Assembly (NCBI GenBank): GCA_947588605.1 | Contig: CANPYK010000008.1 | Span: 24,453-88,452, forward strand | Source of the DNA: an uncultured Oscillospiraceae bacterium | GTDB lineage: Bacteria > Bacillota > Clostridia > Oscillospirales > Oscillospiraceae | Direction: 5' to 3' | Length of the DNA: 64,000 nucleotides | Part shown: piece after piece, positions 9,194 through 17,499 of the stretch | How the letters are laid out: each line of letters opens with the position of its first letter | How positions within the stretch are numbered: position 1 is the first letter of the stretch | The notes under the pieces: generated by a model | What the model saw: only the letters and a program-made list of their open reading frames with translations | What the model was told of the DNA's origin: nothing | Database searches by the model: none | Translations under genes and position numbers: made by a program

Positions 9194-11454
9194 AGATCCG
9201 CAAAATGACGGCCACCTTCGGCAAGCTGAAAAACGAGACGCTGGAGTTCACACCCGGCCTCAACATCATCGAGGCCCCCAACGAGTCCGGCAAGACCACC
9301 TGGTGCGCCTTTTTGAACGCCATGCTCTACGGCATCGACACCTCCGAGCGGGACAAGGCCGGGCGCCTGTCCGTGAAGACCCGCTACCGCCCCTGGGACG
9401 GCGGGGCCATGGTGGGCACCGTGGAGCTTACCAAGGACGGCAGGGAGATCACCATCCAGCGCACGGGCCGTGGCACCGCGCCCATGAAGAACTTCTACGC
9501 CGTCTACTCCCACACCGCCGACTTCATCCGCGATTACGACGGCGACACCGCCGGCGAGGCCCTCACCGGCGTGTCCCGCCAGGTCTTTGAGCGCACGGCC
9601 TTCATCCGCCGCCCGGATCTGCGGGTCAACCAGACCTCGGAGCTGGAGAGCAAGATCGCCGCCCTCGTCTCCACCGGCGACGAGAACACCTCCTACACCC
9701 GGTCCGACGAGCTTTTGCGCCTGTGGCAGCGCAGGCTGCGCTTCAATAAGTCAGGCTCCATCCCCGCCCTGGAGCAGGAGCTTCGGGAAGCCAGGGCCGA
9801 GCTTGAGAAGATCGAGGCCTCCGGCGAGACGGTGGCCGACCTGCGCGCCAACATGGCCCGGCAGGAAAAGCAGATCGAGCTTATGCAGGAGGACCTGAAG
9901 GTCCACGAAAAGCTGGCCCGGCGCAACGCCGCCAGGGAGCTGGAGAAGGCCCGCGTCAACGCCGACGCGGCGGACAGGCGCGTTTCCGAGCTCACGGACT
10001 TCCTCACCCGGGACGGACATCTCATGACCCGGGAGGACACCAACGCCATCCGGGAGAAGGCCGCCGCCATCGGCCCTCTGCAGAAGGTGGCCGGGGAGGC
10101 CGAGCGCGCCCTGTGGCGGGCGGAGAAGGCCCTGGTGGACGCCGCCAACCGCCGGGAGGCGTCGCCCCTCAACGGCTTTGACGAAAAAGCCGTGGCGGCG
10201 GACCTCCAGCGGGGCCGGGACCTGGCCGAGCGCGCTCAGAAAACCAAGGAGCCCCGGATCCCTCTCGTCATCCCCATCGTCCTCTGGGTCCTGGCCGTGG
10301 CGGGGCTCATCATTTCCACCGGCCTTCTGACGCCGCTTTTCAAGGGCGCGGGAACGCTGGCCGCCCTTTTCTCCTTCAACCTCATCGGCGTCGTCGCCTC
10401 GCTCCTGGTGGGGGCGGCGGGGCTCATCCTCTTCTTCGTCAAGCCCCCCAAAAGGCGCTCCGCCGCCGACGAGCTGGAGGAGCTCCTGGCCGGCTACGGC
10501 GTCATGAGCCTGGATAAGCTCTCCTCCCTCCATGAGACGTACCTGGCGCTGGGCCGGGAGGAGGAGCACCGCCGCGCCGAGCGGGACGCGGCCCGCCAAA
10601 GCTACGACGCCGCCCGCGAGGCCGCCCAGGAGGCCGGCCGGGAGGCGGTGGACTTCGTTGCCCGCTTCATGCCGGAGGTGAGCTCCGGCGAGGCGGTCCA
10701 GGAGGCCCTGACAGAGGCCGAGCGTGCCCTGGACGAGCTCTCCCGCGCCCGCTTTGACGCGACCTCCGCCCGGAACATCTACGAGACGCTGAAGGCGGAG
10801 TACGACGACACCGTGGAGGTGGACGACTCCTATCTGCCCATGCCCATGCGCAACCGGGAGGACACCCTGGCGGCGCTGGAGCGGGCGAAGGCGTCCCTCA
10901 CCGAGGCCACCCGCGCCTACGACCTGGCCACCGGCGCCCAGCGCGTCCAGGGGGACCCCGCCGTCATCGAGGGCCGCGTCCGCGCCCTCACCGAGCGCCT
11001 GGAGGAGGAAAACCGCCGCTACAACGCCCTGGACCTGGCCGTGGGGGCCCTCCGGGAGGCCAACACCGCTATCCAGACCCGCTTCTCCCCGGAGGTCAGC
11101 CGCCGCGCCAGCCAGATCATGGAAAAGCTCACCGCCGGCAAATACGAAAAGCTCACCTTCGACAAGGGCTTCGACGCCGGCGCCAAGGAGGCCGCCAGCC
11201 CCGAGTCCCGCAACGTCCTCGCCCTCTCCGACGGCACGGCGGACGAGGTCTACCTCTCCCTGCGCCTTGCCATGTGCGACCTCCTCCTGGGCGGCGACGA
11301 CCCCTGCCCCATCATCCTGGACGACGCCCTGGCAAACTTCGACGACGCCCGCTGCCGGGCCGCCCTGGAGCTTCTTCAAGACATGTCCCAAACCCGCCAG
11401 ATCATCCTCTTCACCTGCCACTCCCGCGAAAAACGCCTTTTGGGCATGGCATGA
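9190..11454 (+). CDS. YhaN-like AAA/SMC-type ATPase, partner of the YhaO-like nuclease
   Basis: 754 residues, starting at the GTG that overlaps the upstream stop (VKIRKMTATFGKL). The Walker A region is APNESGKTT near residue 35. A long coiled coil fills the middle. Two hydrophobic segments (about residues 356-415) interrupt it, as known for the YhaN type. The C-terminal half-ATPase carries LSDGTADEVYLSLRLA (signature) and CPIILDDALANFDD (Walker B/D-loop). The two halves should fold together as in Rad50/SbcC. The membrane segments suggest DNA processing tethered to the membrane. A strong terminator follows. Confidence 0.85.
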   Translation: MKIRKMTATFGKLKNETLEFTPGLNIIEAPNESGKTTWCAFLNAMLYGIDTSERDKAGRLSVKTRYRPWDGGAMVGTVELTKDGREITIQRTGRGTAPMKNFYAVYSHTADFIRDYDGDTAGEALTGVSRQVFERTAFIRRPDLRVNQTSELESKIAALVSTGDENTSYTRSDELLRLWQRRLRFNKSGSIPALEQELREARAELEKIEASGETVADLRANMARQEKQIELMQEDLKVHEKLARRNAARELEKARVNADAADRRVSELTDFLTRDGHLMTREDTNAIREKAAAIGPLQKVAGEAERALWRAEKALVDAANRREASPLNGFDEKAVAADLQRGRDLAERAQKTKEPRIPLVIPIVLWVLAVAGLIISTGLLTPLFKGAGTLAALFSFNLIGVVASLLVGAAGLILFFVKPPKRRSAADELEELLAGYGVMSLDKLSSLHETYLALGREEEHRRAERDAARQSYDAAREAAQEAGREAVDFVARFMPEVSSGEAVQEALTEAERALDELSRARFDATSARNIYETLKAEYDDTVEVDDSYLPMPMRNREDTLAALERAKASLTEATRAYDLATGAQRVQGDPAVIEGRVRALTERLEEENRRYNALDLAVGALREANTAIQTRFSPEVSRRASQIMEKLTAGKYEKLTFDKGFDAGAKEAASPESRNVLALSDGTADEVYLSLRLAMCDLLLGGDDPCPIILDDALANFDDARCRAALELLQDMSQTRQIILFTCHSREKRLLGMA

Positions 11455-11467
11455 CCCAAGCCCCCCA

Positions 11468-11494
11468 AAAGCCCCTCTCCCGAGGGGCTTTTTT
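11468..11494 (+). terminator. Intrinsic terminator after the yhaO-yhaN unit
   Basis: AAAAGCCCCTC and GAGGGGCTTTTTT form a stem with a TCCC loop and a run of six T, 14 bases after the stop codon. Confidence 0.85.
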
Positions 11495-11499
11495 CTGTG

Positions 11500-12303
11500 C
11501 CCCCGCCGTGCCAAAAGTCCCTCCCAAGCTGGGGTGGTTCTATACCCCATGATCCCGCGGCGGCGGGAAAAAGGTTTGCGGCTTACGCCGCAGATTTTGA
11601 TTCCAACCCGCCCGCCCCCGCCGCCGCGTCACCAAACATCCCAAAATCCCGCCGTAGGGGTCGCCGTCCCCGGCGACCCGCCCATCGTCTATTGACACAT
11701 ATCGAACAACGCCGTACGGGCCGCATCTCCGCGCTAAGAGCCGCCGCTTCGCGGCGGTTGCGCTCCGAAACGCGCCTGCGGGCGCAGGCCCACAGCGGCC
11801 CTGCCCCGGTTGACCGACGTGTACCGTTTAATCGGAACCGTTCCCGTTCCGCAACGTGGCACGGGCGGACACATGGGTCCGCCCCTACGGAGAATGTGGG
11901 AGGTTATCCCATTCAACAGATATGGGAAATCATCGAAACGCGGGTCGCCGTCCCCGGCGACCCGCCCACCGTCTATTGACACGTCCCGAACAACGCCGTA
12001 CGGGCCGCTGCCCACAGCGGCCCTTGCCCCCGATAAACGGCATTTTCCGTTCTATCGGAACTATTCCTGTCACACAACGCGGCATGGGCGGGTTTGGAAC
12101 CCGCCCCTACAGGGAATATGGAAGGTTATTCCATTCAACCGACGTCGGCGGTCACCGAAACGCGGGCCGCTGTGGGCAGCGGCCCGTACGGCGTTCATCG
12201 GGGACAATCCAAACCCTGCAACGCGGGTCGCCGAGACGGCGACCCCTACGGCGTTCATTGAAAACATCCAAAAACTGTAGGGGCGGGTTCTAAACCCGCC
12301 CTT
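11500..12303. repeat. Large gene-free block of tandem and nested intergenic repeats
   Basis: About 800 bp with no supported gene, up to the recJ promoter. Family A modules recur: GTAGGGGTCGCCGTCCCCGG (near 11653 and, variant, 11942 and 12225), CGTACGGGCCGC with CCCACAGCGGCCC (near 11713, 11999 and, inverted, 12165) and TAGGGGCGGGTT or its complement (near 11876, 12087 and 12280). CCATTCAAC- and GAACAACGCC-type linkers join them. Orientation alternates. One CGTACGGGCCGC unit is split by a 63-bp module (11725-11787). Confidence 0.8.
11725..11787 (+). repeat. 63-bp module E, copy 1, inserted inside a family A repeat
   Basis: 59 of 63 bases match the copy at 46418-46480. It holds two small hairpins (GCCGCCGC..GCGGCGG and GCGCC..GGGCGC). 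Intact family A copies read CGGGCCGCTGCCCACAGCGG (see 12000-12020). Here the same sequence is interrupted after CGGGCCGC and resumes as GCCCACAGCGG after the module. Confidence 0.75.
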
Positions 12304-12362
12304 CCTTCGTCCCCCGTCCCCGCTCCTTCCCCCACAAAATTCAAATTTCTTTCCCCCCGCTC

Positions 12363-12391
12363 TTGTACTCCCTTGCTTTTTTTGTTATAAT
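12363..12391 (+). promoter_or_regulatory. Promoter of recJ and probably the following genes
   Basis: TTGTAC (12363-12368), 17 bp, TATAAT (12386-12391), in an AT-rich patch after the repeats and about 40 bp before the recJ start. Confidence 0.7.
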
Positions 12392-12432
12392 ATGATTTTA
12401 TGAGAATAGTACCCTAAGGAGAAGAGCGGAAA

Positions 12433-14121
12433 GTGAGTTATGTTTGGAAAGTCCGGGGGTTTGAGCGGGAGGCGGCGGTGGGACTGTGCCGGGGCGGGGT
12501 GAATCCGCTGTCGGCGGTGGTGCTGGCAAGCCGGGGCGTTTCGGACCTTGGGCAGGTGCGGGAGATTTTGGCCGACGGCCTTTCCGCGCTGACCGACCCC
12601 ATGGACATGATCGACATGGACAGGGCCGCCGCACGGGTGGCCCGGGCCATCGCGGAGCGCGAGCACGTGGCCGTCTACGGAGACTACGACGTGGACGGCA
12701 TCACCGCCAGCTCCATGGTGGCCGAGTACCTGCGGGGCAAGGGCCTTGTCTGCGACATCTACATACCCGAGCGCCTGGAGGAGGGCTACGGCGTCCGGTC
12801 CGCGGCGCTGGACGCCATCCGGGACCAGGGCGCGACGCTGGTCATCACCGTGGACTGCGGCATCACCGCCGTGGAGGAGGCAAGGCACGCCAAGAGCATC
12901 GGCCTCGACCTTGTGATCACCGACCACCACGAGTGCGTGGGGGGCCTCCCGGAGGCCGTGGCGGCGGTGGACCCCAAGCGGCCGGACTGCCCCTCCGTCT
13001 CCAAGGGCCTGGCCGGCGTGGGCGTGGCCTTCAAGCTCCTCTGCGCCGTGGAGGGGCCGGGGCGGGAGGAGGCGCTTTTGGAGCGCTTTTCCGACCTTGT
13101 GGCCACCGGCACCGTGGCGGACGTGATGCCCGTCACCGGGGAGAACCGGGTCCTCATCAAGCGGGGCCTTGAGCGCATGGGCCTGGGCCTGCGCCCCGGC
13201 CTGCGGGAGCTGCGGGCCGCCGCCGGACAGGAGGGCAAGGCCCCCAACGTGAGCAACGTGGGCTTCGCCCTGGCCCCCCGCATCAACGCCGCCGGACGGC
13301 TGGGCAGCACCGACGTGGCGGTGGAGCTGCTGCTGACGGACGACTCCCGCCGCGCCGCGCAGCTCGCCGCGCGGCTGTGCGACATGAACCGGGAGCGCCA
13401 GCGCATCGAGGGGGAGATGTTCGAGGAGGCTTTACATATGCTGGAGAAGGACCCCCCGGAGGGGCGGCCCATCGTCCTGGCCTCCGATCAATGGCACCAG
13501 GGCGTCTGCGGCATCGTGGCCTCGCGGCTTTCCGAGCGCTTCGGCCTGCCCGCCGTGATGATCTGCTTAAAGGACGGCGTGGGCCGGGGCTCCTGCCGGA
13601 GCGTGGACGGCTTCAACCTCTTCGACGCCCTCGCCGCCTGTCAGGATACCCTCCTGGGCTTCGGGGGCCACGAGATGGCCGCCGGCCTCACCGTCCGGGC
13701 CGAGCGGGTGGACGACCTGCGCCGCGCCCTGGGGGAGCGGTACGCCGCTCTGGACCTCAGGCAGGCCCGGCGCACCCTGGCCATCGATCTGGAGGTCGTC
13801 AAGCCCGAGCTTCTCTCCTTGCGCAACGTGGAGGCTCTGGAGGAGCTGGAGCCTTACGGCCCCGGCAACCCCCAGCCGGTCCTCTGTATGCGGAACGTCA
13901 CCGTGGAGAACGCCGCCGCCCTCTCCGAGGGGCGCCACACCAAGCTGTGGGTGAGCCTGCGCGGCCAGGTCTTCGAGACGGTCTTCTTCGGCAAGAGCCC
14001 GGAGGAGCTGGGCGTGCGCGTGGGGGAGCGCGCCCACATCGCCTTCACCCCCCAGATCAACGATTTCCGGGGCCGCCGGGGCGTCCAGCTGTGCCTTGCG
14101 GACTTCGTCCCGGTCAAATAG
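12433..14121 (+). CDS. recJ: Single-stranded-DNA-specific 5'-3' exonuclease RecJ
   Basis: 562 residues, typical for RecJ. DHH phosphoesterase motifs: VYGDYDVDGITAS (about 81-93), VDCGIT and ITDHHEC (about 157-163). The DHHA1 domain carries the GGHEMAAG motif (about 414-421), and a C-terminal OB-like region ends VQLCLADFVPVK. Start codon is GTG at 12433 with AAGGAG 11 bases upstream. The enzyme degrades 5' ssDNA ends in RecFOR recombination and mismatch or base-excision repair. The next gene (relA/spoT) starts 19 bases after the stop, a common Firmicute arrangement. Confidence 0.95.
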   Translation: MSYVWKVRGFEREAAVGLCRGGVNPLSAVVLASRGVSDLGQVREILADGLSALTDPMDMIDMDRAAARVARAIAEREHVAVYGDYDVDGITASSMVAEYLRGKGLVCDIYIPERLEEGYGVRSAALDAIRDQGATLVITVDCGITAVEEARHAKSIGLDLVITDHHECVGGLPEAVAAVDPKRPDCPSVSKGLAGVGVAFKLLCAVEGPGREEALLERFSDLVATGTVADVMPVTGENRVLIKRGLERMGLGLRPGLRELRAAAGQEGKAPNVSNVGFALAPRINAAGRLGSTDVAVELLLTDDSRRAAQLAARLCDMNRERQRIEGEMFEEALHMLEKDPPEGRPIVLASDQWHQGVCGIVASRLSERFGLPAVMICLKDGVGRGSCRSVDGFNLFDALAACQDTLLGFGGHEMAAGLTVRAERVDDLRRALGERYAALDLRQARRTLAIDLEVVKPELLSLRNVEALEELEPYGPGNPQPVLCMRNVTVENAAALSEGRHTKLWVSLRGQVFETVFFGKSPEELGVRVGERAHIAFTPQINDFRGRRGVQLCLADFVPVK

Positions 14122-14140
14122 TCATTTTTCAGGTGAACGT

Positions 14141-16348
14141 ATGGACATTTCCCGACAAACAACAGACATCGACGCCCTTTGCGAGGAGCGCTACCGGAAG
14201 CTGGAGGAGGCCATCGCCCAATCCACCCAGATAAAGAGCACCGAGCGCATCCGCAGGGCCTATGAATACGCCCGCGCCGCCCACGGCGACCAGCTCAGGA
14301 AGGACGGCAGCCCCTACATCACCCACCCCCTGGCCGCCGCCGTCATCGTGGCGGAGATGGGCCTGGACGAGGAGTCCGTCATCGCCGCGCTCCTCCACGA
14401 CGTCATCGAGGACACCGAGGTGACCCACGAGGACGTGGCCAAGCAGTTCGGCGAGTCCGTGGCCGCCATCGTGGAGGGCGTCACGAAGCTCACCAAAATG
14501 CGCTACACCTCCAAGGAGGAGGAGCAGATGGAGAACCTCCGGAAGATGCTCCTGGCCATGGCCAGGGACATCCGGGTGGTTCTCATCAAAATGGCCGACC
14601 GCCTCCACAACATGCGCACCATGGAGTATCAGTCCTCCCAGAAGCAGCTGGAGAAGTCCCGGGAGACCATGGAGATCTACGCCCCCATCGCCCACCGGCT
14701 GGGGATGCAGAAGATCAAGCTGGAGCTGGAGGACCTGTCCCTTCTCTACCTCGACCCCGTGGGCTACCGGGAGATCGAGGCGGCCCTTCAGGAGCGGGAG
14801 ACGAAGAACGCCGGCTTCATGGAGCGCACCGAGGCCGCCATCCGCCGGAGGATGGAGGAGGCCCACGTCACCTGCGCCGTCCAGTCCCGGACCAAGGACA
14901 TCTACTCCATCTACCGCAAAATGTACGGCAAGTCCATGGAATTTGAGGAGATCATGGACATCTACGCCTTCCGGGTCATCGTGGACGACATTGCCGAGTG
15001 CTACAACGTCTTAGGGTGCATCCACGAGCTCTATAAGCCCGTGCCCGGGCGGTTCAAGGACTACATCGGCACGCCCAAGCCCAACATGTACCAGTCCCTC
15101 CACACCACCGTCATCGGCTCGGAGGGCATCCCCTTCGAGGTCCAGATCCGCACCTGGGAGATGCACCGCACCGCCGAGTACGGCATCGCCGCCCACTGGA
15201 AGTATAAGGACGGCATCCAGGGCCGGGCCGACGAGGACAAATTCGCCTGGATCCGCAACCTCCTGGAGACGCAGGAGGACTCGGACGCCTCGGATTTCAT
15301 CTCCAACCTCAAGGTGGACATGTTCGCCGACGAGGTCTACGTCTTCACCCCCCACGGGGACGTGAAGGCCCTCCCCGCCGGGGCCACGCCCATCGACTTT
15401 GCCTACTCCATCCACTCCGCCATCGGCAACCGCATGACCTGCGCCAAGGTCAACGGGCGCATCGTGCCCTTCTCCCACGTCCTGCAAAACGGCGACGTGG
15501 TGGAGGTCATCACCTCCAGCACCTCCAAGGGCCCCAGCCGCGACTGGCTGACGCTGGTGAAGTCCTCCGAGGCCCGCAACAAGATCCGCCAGTGGTTCAA
15601 AAAGGAGCGCCGGGAGGAGAACATCGTCACCGGCCGCGCCGCCTTTGAGGCGGAGATGCGCCGCCAGGCGGTGCCCCTCACCGTCCTCAGCGACGAGAAG
15701 GCCCTGCCCCGGCTCTTGGAGCGCCTGTCCGTCTCGGCCCTGGACGACATGTACGCCTCCATCGGCTACGGGGGCCTCTCTGCACAGAAGACGGTGAACA
15801 ACATCAAAGACGAGATGCGCCTTATCGAGCGCACCGCCAAAAAGCTGGGCGCTTCCCCCGTCTGGGCCAGCGCCGACGGCAAGCAGCCCCACCCGGTGAA
15901 CGGCATCGTGGTGGAGGGCATCGACAACTGTCTCGTGAAATTCTCCCACTGCTGTATGCCCGTGCCGGGGGACGAGGTGGTGGGCTTCATCACCCGGGGC
16001 TACGGCGTCTCCATCCACCGCACGGACTGCCGGAACTACGCCTCCTCCGCCGAGCGCGAGGAGGAGCGGGACCGCTGGATCCGGGTCCACTGGGCGCCGG
16101 GGGAGGACGACCTTTATTCCACCGCCATCGCCATCACCGCCGAGGACCGGGACGGCCTGGTCATGGACATCGCCACGGTCTTAAGCTCCCTGAAGGTGAA
16201 GGTGGACGCCCTCACCGCCCGGAACCAGCAGGGCCTGGCCACCGTCTACATCACCATGCGCGTCCACGACAAATCGGAGCTGGCCGCCGCCATGACCAAG
16301 ATCATGAACGTGCGGAATGTGAAAGAAGTGAAACGCCAGGGGGCATAA
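14141..16348 (+). CDS. rel: Bifunctional (p)ppGpp synthetase/hydrolase, RelA/SpoT (Rel) family
   Basis: 735 residues from the ATG at 14141 (AGGTGA 5 bases upstream); a 15-codon in-frame extension has no ribosome site. Domains in order: HD hydrolase with HDVIEDT (His86-Asp87), synthetase (about 230-345, with KPVPGRFKDYIGTPKPNMYQ and EVQIRTWEMH), TGS (about 390-450, VFTPHGDVKALPAGAT), a Cys-containing CCMPVPGD...HRTDC segment, and a C-terminal ACT domain. It makes and breaks the stringent-response alarmone (p)ppGpp on the ribosome. HD residues look intact, so hydrolase activity is expected. Confidence 0.95.
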   Translation: MDISRQTTDIDALCEERYRKLEEAIAQSTQIKSTERIRRAYEYARAAHGDQLRKDGSPYITHPLAAAVIVAEMGLDEESVIAALLHDVIEDTEVTHEDVAKQFGESVAAIVEGVTKLTKMRYTSKEEEQMENLRKMLLAMARDIRVVLIKMADRLHNMRTMEYQSSQKQLEKSRETMEIYAPIAHRLGMQKIKLELEDLSLLYLDPVGYREIEAALQERETKNAGFMERTEAAIRRRMEEAHVTCAVQSRTKDIYSIYRKMYGKSMEFEEIMDIYAFRVIVDDIAECYNVLGCIHELYKPVPGRFKDYIGTPKPNMYQSLHTTVIGSEGIPFEVQIRTWEMHRTAEYGIAAHWKYKDGIQGRADEDKFAWIRNLLETQEDSDASDFISNLKVDMFADEVYVFTPHGDVKALPAGATPIDFAYSIHSAIGNRMTCAKVNGRIVPFSHVLQNGDVVEVITSSTSKGPSRDWLTLVKSSEARNKIRQWFKKERREENIVTGRAAFEAEMRRQAVPLTVLSDEKALPRLLERLSVSALDDMYASIGYGGLSAQKTVNNIKDEMRLIERTAKKLGASPVWASADGKQPHPVNGIVVEGIDNCLVKFSHCCMPVPGDEVVGFITRGYGVSIHRTDCRNYASSAEREEERDRWIRVHWAPGEDDLYSTAIAITAEDRDGLVMDIATVLSSLKVKVDALTARNQQGLATVYITMRVHDKSELAAAMTKIMNVRNVKEVKRQGA

Positions 16349-16372
16349 TTTGGCTTGTAAGGAGGGATCGGC

Positions 16373-16813
16373 TTGCGCGCGGTCGTGACAAGGGTGTCCT
16401 CCGCGTCGGTGGAGATCGACGGGGAGACCGTGGGGCGGATCGGACGGGGATTCCTGGTGCTCCTGGGGGTCCACCGGGACGATACGGAAGAGGACGCCGG
16501 GAGGCTGGCGGACAAGGTCTGCGGCCTTCGCGTTTTCCGGGACGAGAATGAAAAAATGAATTTGAATTTGGCCAGCGTGGGGGGAAGCATCCTGTGCGTC
16601 TCCCAGTTCACGCTCTTCGCGGACACCGGCTCCCGCCGCCCGGGCTTTACGGAGGCGGCGCGGCCGGATACGGCGGTGCCGCTCTACGAGCTCTTCATGG
16701 CCCGGTGCCGGGAGAGGGGCTTCACCGTGGAGCACGGTGAGTTCGGCGCGGATATGAAGGTCGCCTCCGTCAACGACGGCCCGGTGACCATACTACTGGA
16801 TACGAAAGGTTGA
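16373..16813 (+). CDS. dtd: D-aminoacyl-tRNA deacylase (Dtd)
   Basis: 146 residues, the family's usual length. Start is TTG at 16373, 6 bases after AAGGAGGG, giving MRAVVTRVSSASV. The two active-site signatures are present: SQFTLFAD (about 77-84) and NDGPVT with the cross-subunit Gly-cisPro (about 136-141). The enzyme removes D-amino acids and glycine from mischarged tRNAs. It follows rel by 24 bp, the usual recJ-rel-dtd order in Firmicutes. Confidence 0.95.
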   Translation: MRAVVTRVSSASVEIDGETVGRIGRGFLVLLGVHRDDTEEDAGRLADKVCGLRVFRDENEKMNLNLASVGGSILCVSQFTLFADTGSRRPGFTEAARPDTAVPLYELFMARCRERGFTVEHGEFGADMKVASVNDGPVTILLDTKG

Positions 16814-16827
16814 AAGGTTTCGGCTGA

Positions 16828-16880
16828 CGCCGAGGCTCCCACCTCACCCCTACCCCTCCCCGCCCAGGCGGGGAGGGCAG
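16828..16880 (+). repeat. Half copy of repeat family C between dtd and the MBL gene
   Basis: GGCTCCCACCTCACCCCTAC and CCTCCCCGCC..GGCGGGGAGG match the right half of the full units at about 27105-27232 and 29432-29560. It fills most of the 80-bp gap and probably sits within the transcript. Confidence 0.7.
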
Positions 16881-16893
16881 AAAGGAGCGTTTT

Positions 16894-17499
16894 ATGCTGA
16901 TCAAAACCCTGCCCCTTGGGCATATGGAGGCCAACTGCTACGTGGTCGCGGACGAGAGGACGCTGGAGTGCGCCGTCATCGACCCGGGCGACGAGTTCAA
17001 CACCGTGATGGACTACCTGGAGGAGACGAAGCTTATTCCCCGGGCCATTTTCCTGACTCACGGCCACTACGACCACACCGGCGCCGCCGCCGCGCTCCAT
17101 GAGGAGACGGGCGCGCCCCTCTTCATCCACAAGGCGGATTTTTGTGAGACGCCGGAGGCGTGCCGCTACGCCGGCCCCCCGGACACCCGCTTCTGGTCCG
17201 ACGGGGACGTGGTGACGGTGGGGTCCCTGCGCTTTCGGGTGATGGAGACGCCGGGCCACTCCCCCGGTTCCGTGACGTTGGTGTGCGAGGACTGCCTCTT
17301 CACCGGGGACACCCTCTTCGCCGGCTCCTGCGGCCGGACGGACCTTCCCGGCGGGGACACGGACGCGCTGATGATGTCTCTCCGCAGGCTCGGGGACATG
17401 CCGGGGAATTACGAGGTCTACCCCGGCCACATGGAGCCCACCACCCTGGACGTGGAGAAGGCCTCCAACCCCTATGTGAGGTACGCCAAGGGCCTATGA
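16894..17499 (+). CDS. Metallo-beta-lactamase-fold hydrolase, glyoxalase II/YcbL type
   Basis: 201 residues. Metal motif HGHYDHTG (about 51-58), a later GHSPGS histidine (about 122), and GDTLFAGSCGRTD (Asp about 138), plus a C-terminal PGHMEPT histidine. This is the small, C-domain-lacking glyoxalase II-like class that hydrolyses thioesters; the substrate is unknown. AAAGGAG precedes the ATG. Its stop overlaps the hemZ start (ATGA), so the two are translationally coupled, an arrangement seen in related Clostridia. Confidence 0.85.
   Translation: MLIKTLPLGHMEANCYVVADERTLECAVIDPGDEFNTVMDYLEETKLIPRAIFLTHGHYDHTGAAAALHEETGAPLFIHKADFCETPEACRYAGPPDTRFWSDGDVVTVGSLRFRVMETPGHSPGSVTLVCEDCLFTGDTLFAGSCGRTDLPGGDTDALMMSLRRLGDMPGNYEVYPGHMEPTTLDVEKASNPYVRYAKGL

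Noticed and set aside
9751..11550. 599-residue minus-strand open frame opposite the YhaN-like ATPase
   Set aside because: Low-complexity Gly/Leu/Val/Gln composition and no motif; the plus strand carries Walker A and B motifs.
14096..14140. Longer N-terminus of the Rel protein
   Set aside because: The extra 15 codons overlap the end of recJ and lack a ribosome site, while AGGTGA precedes the ATG at 14141.
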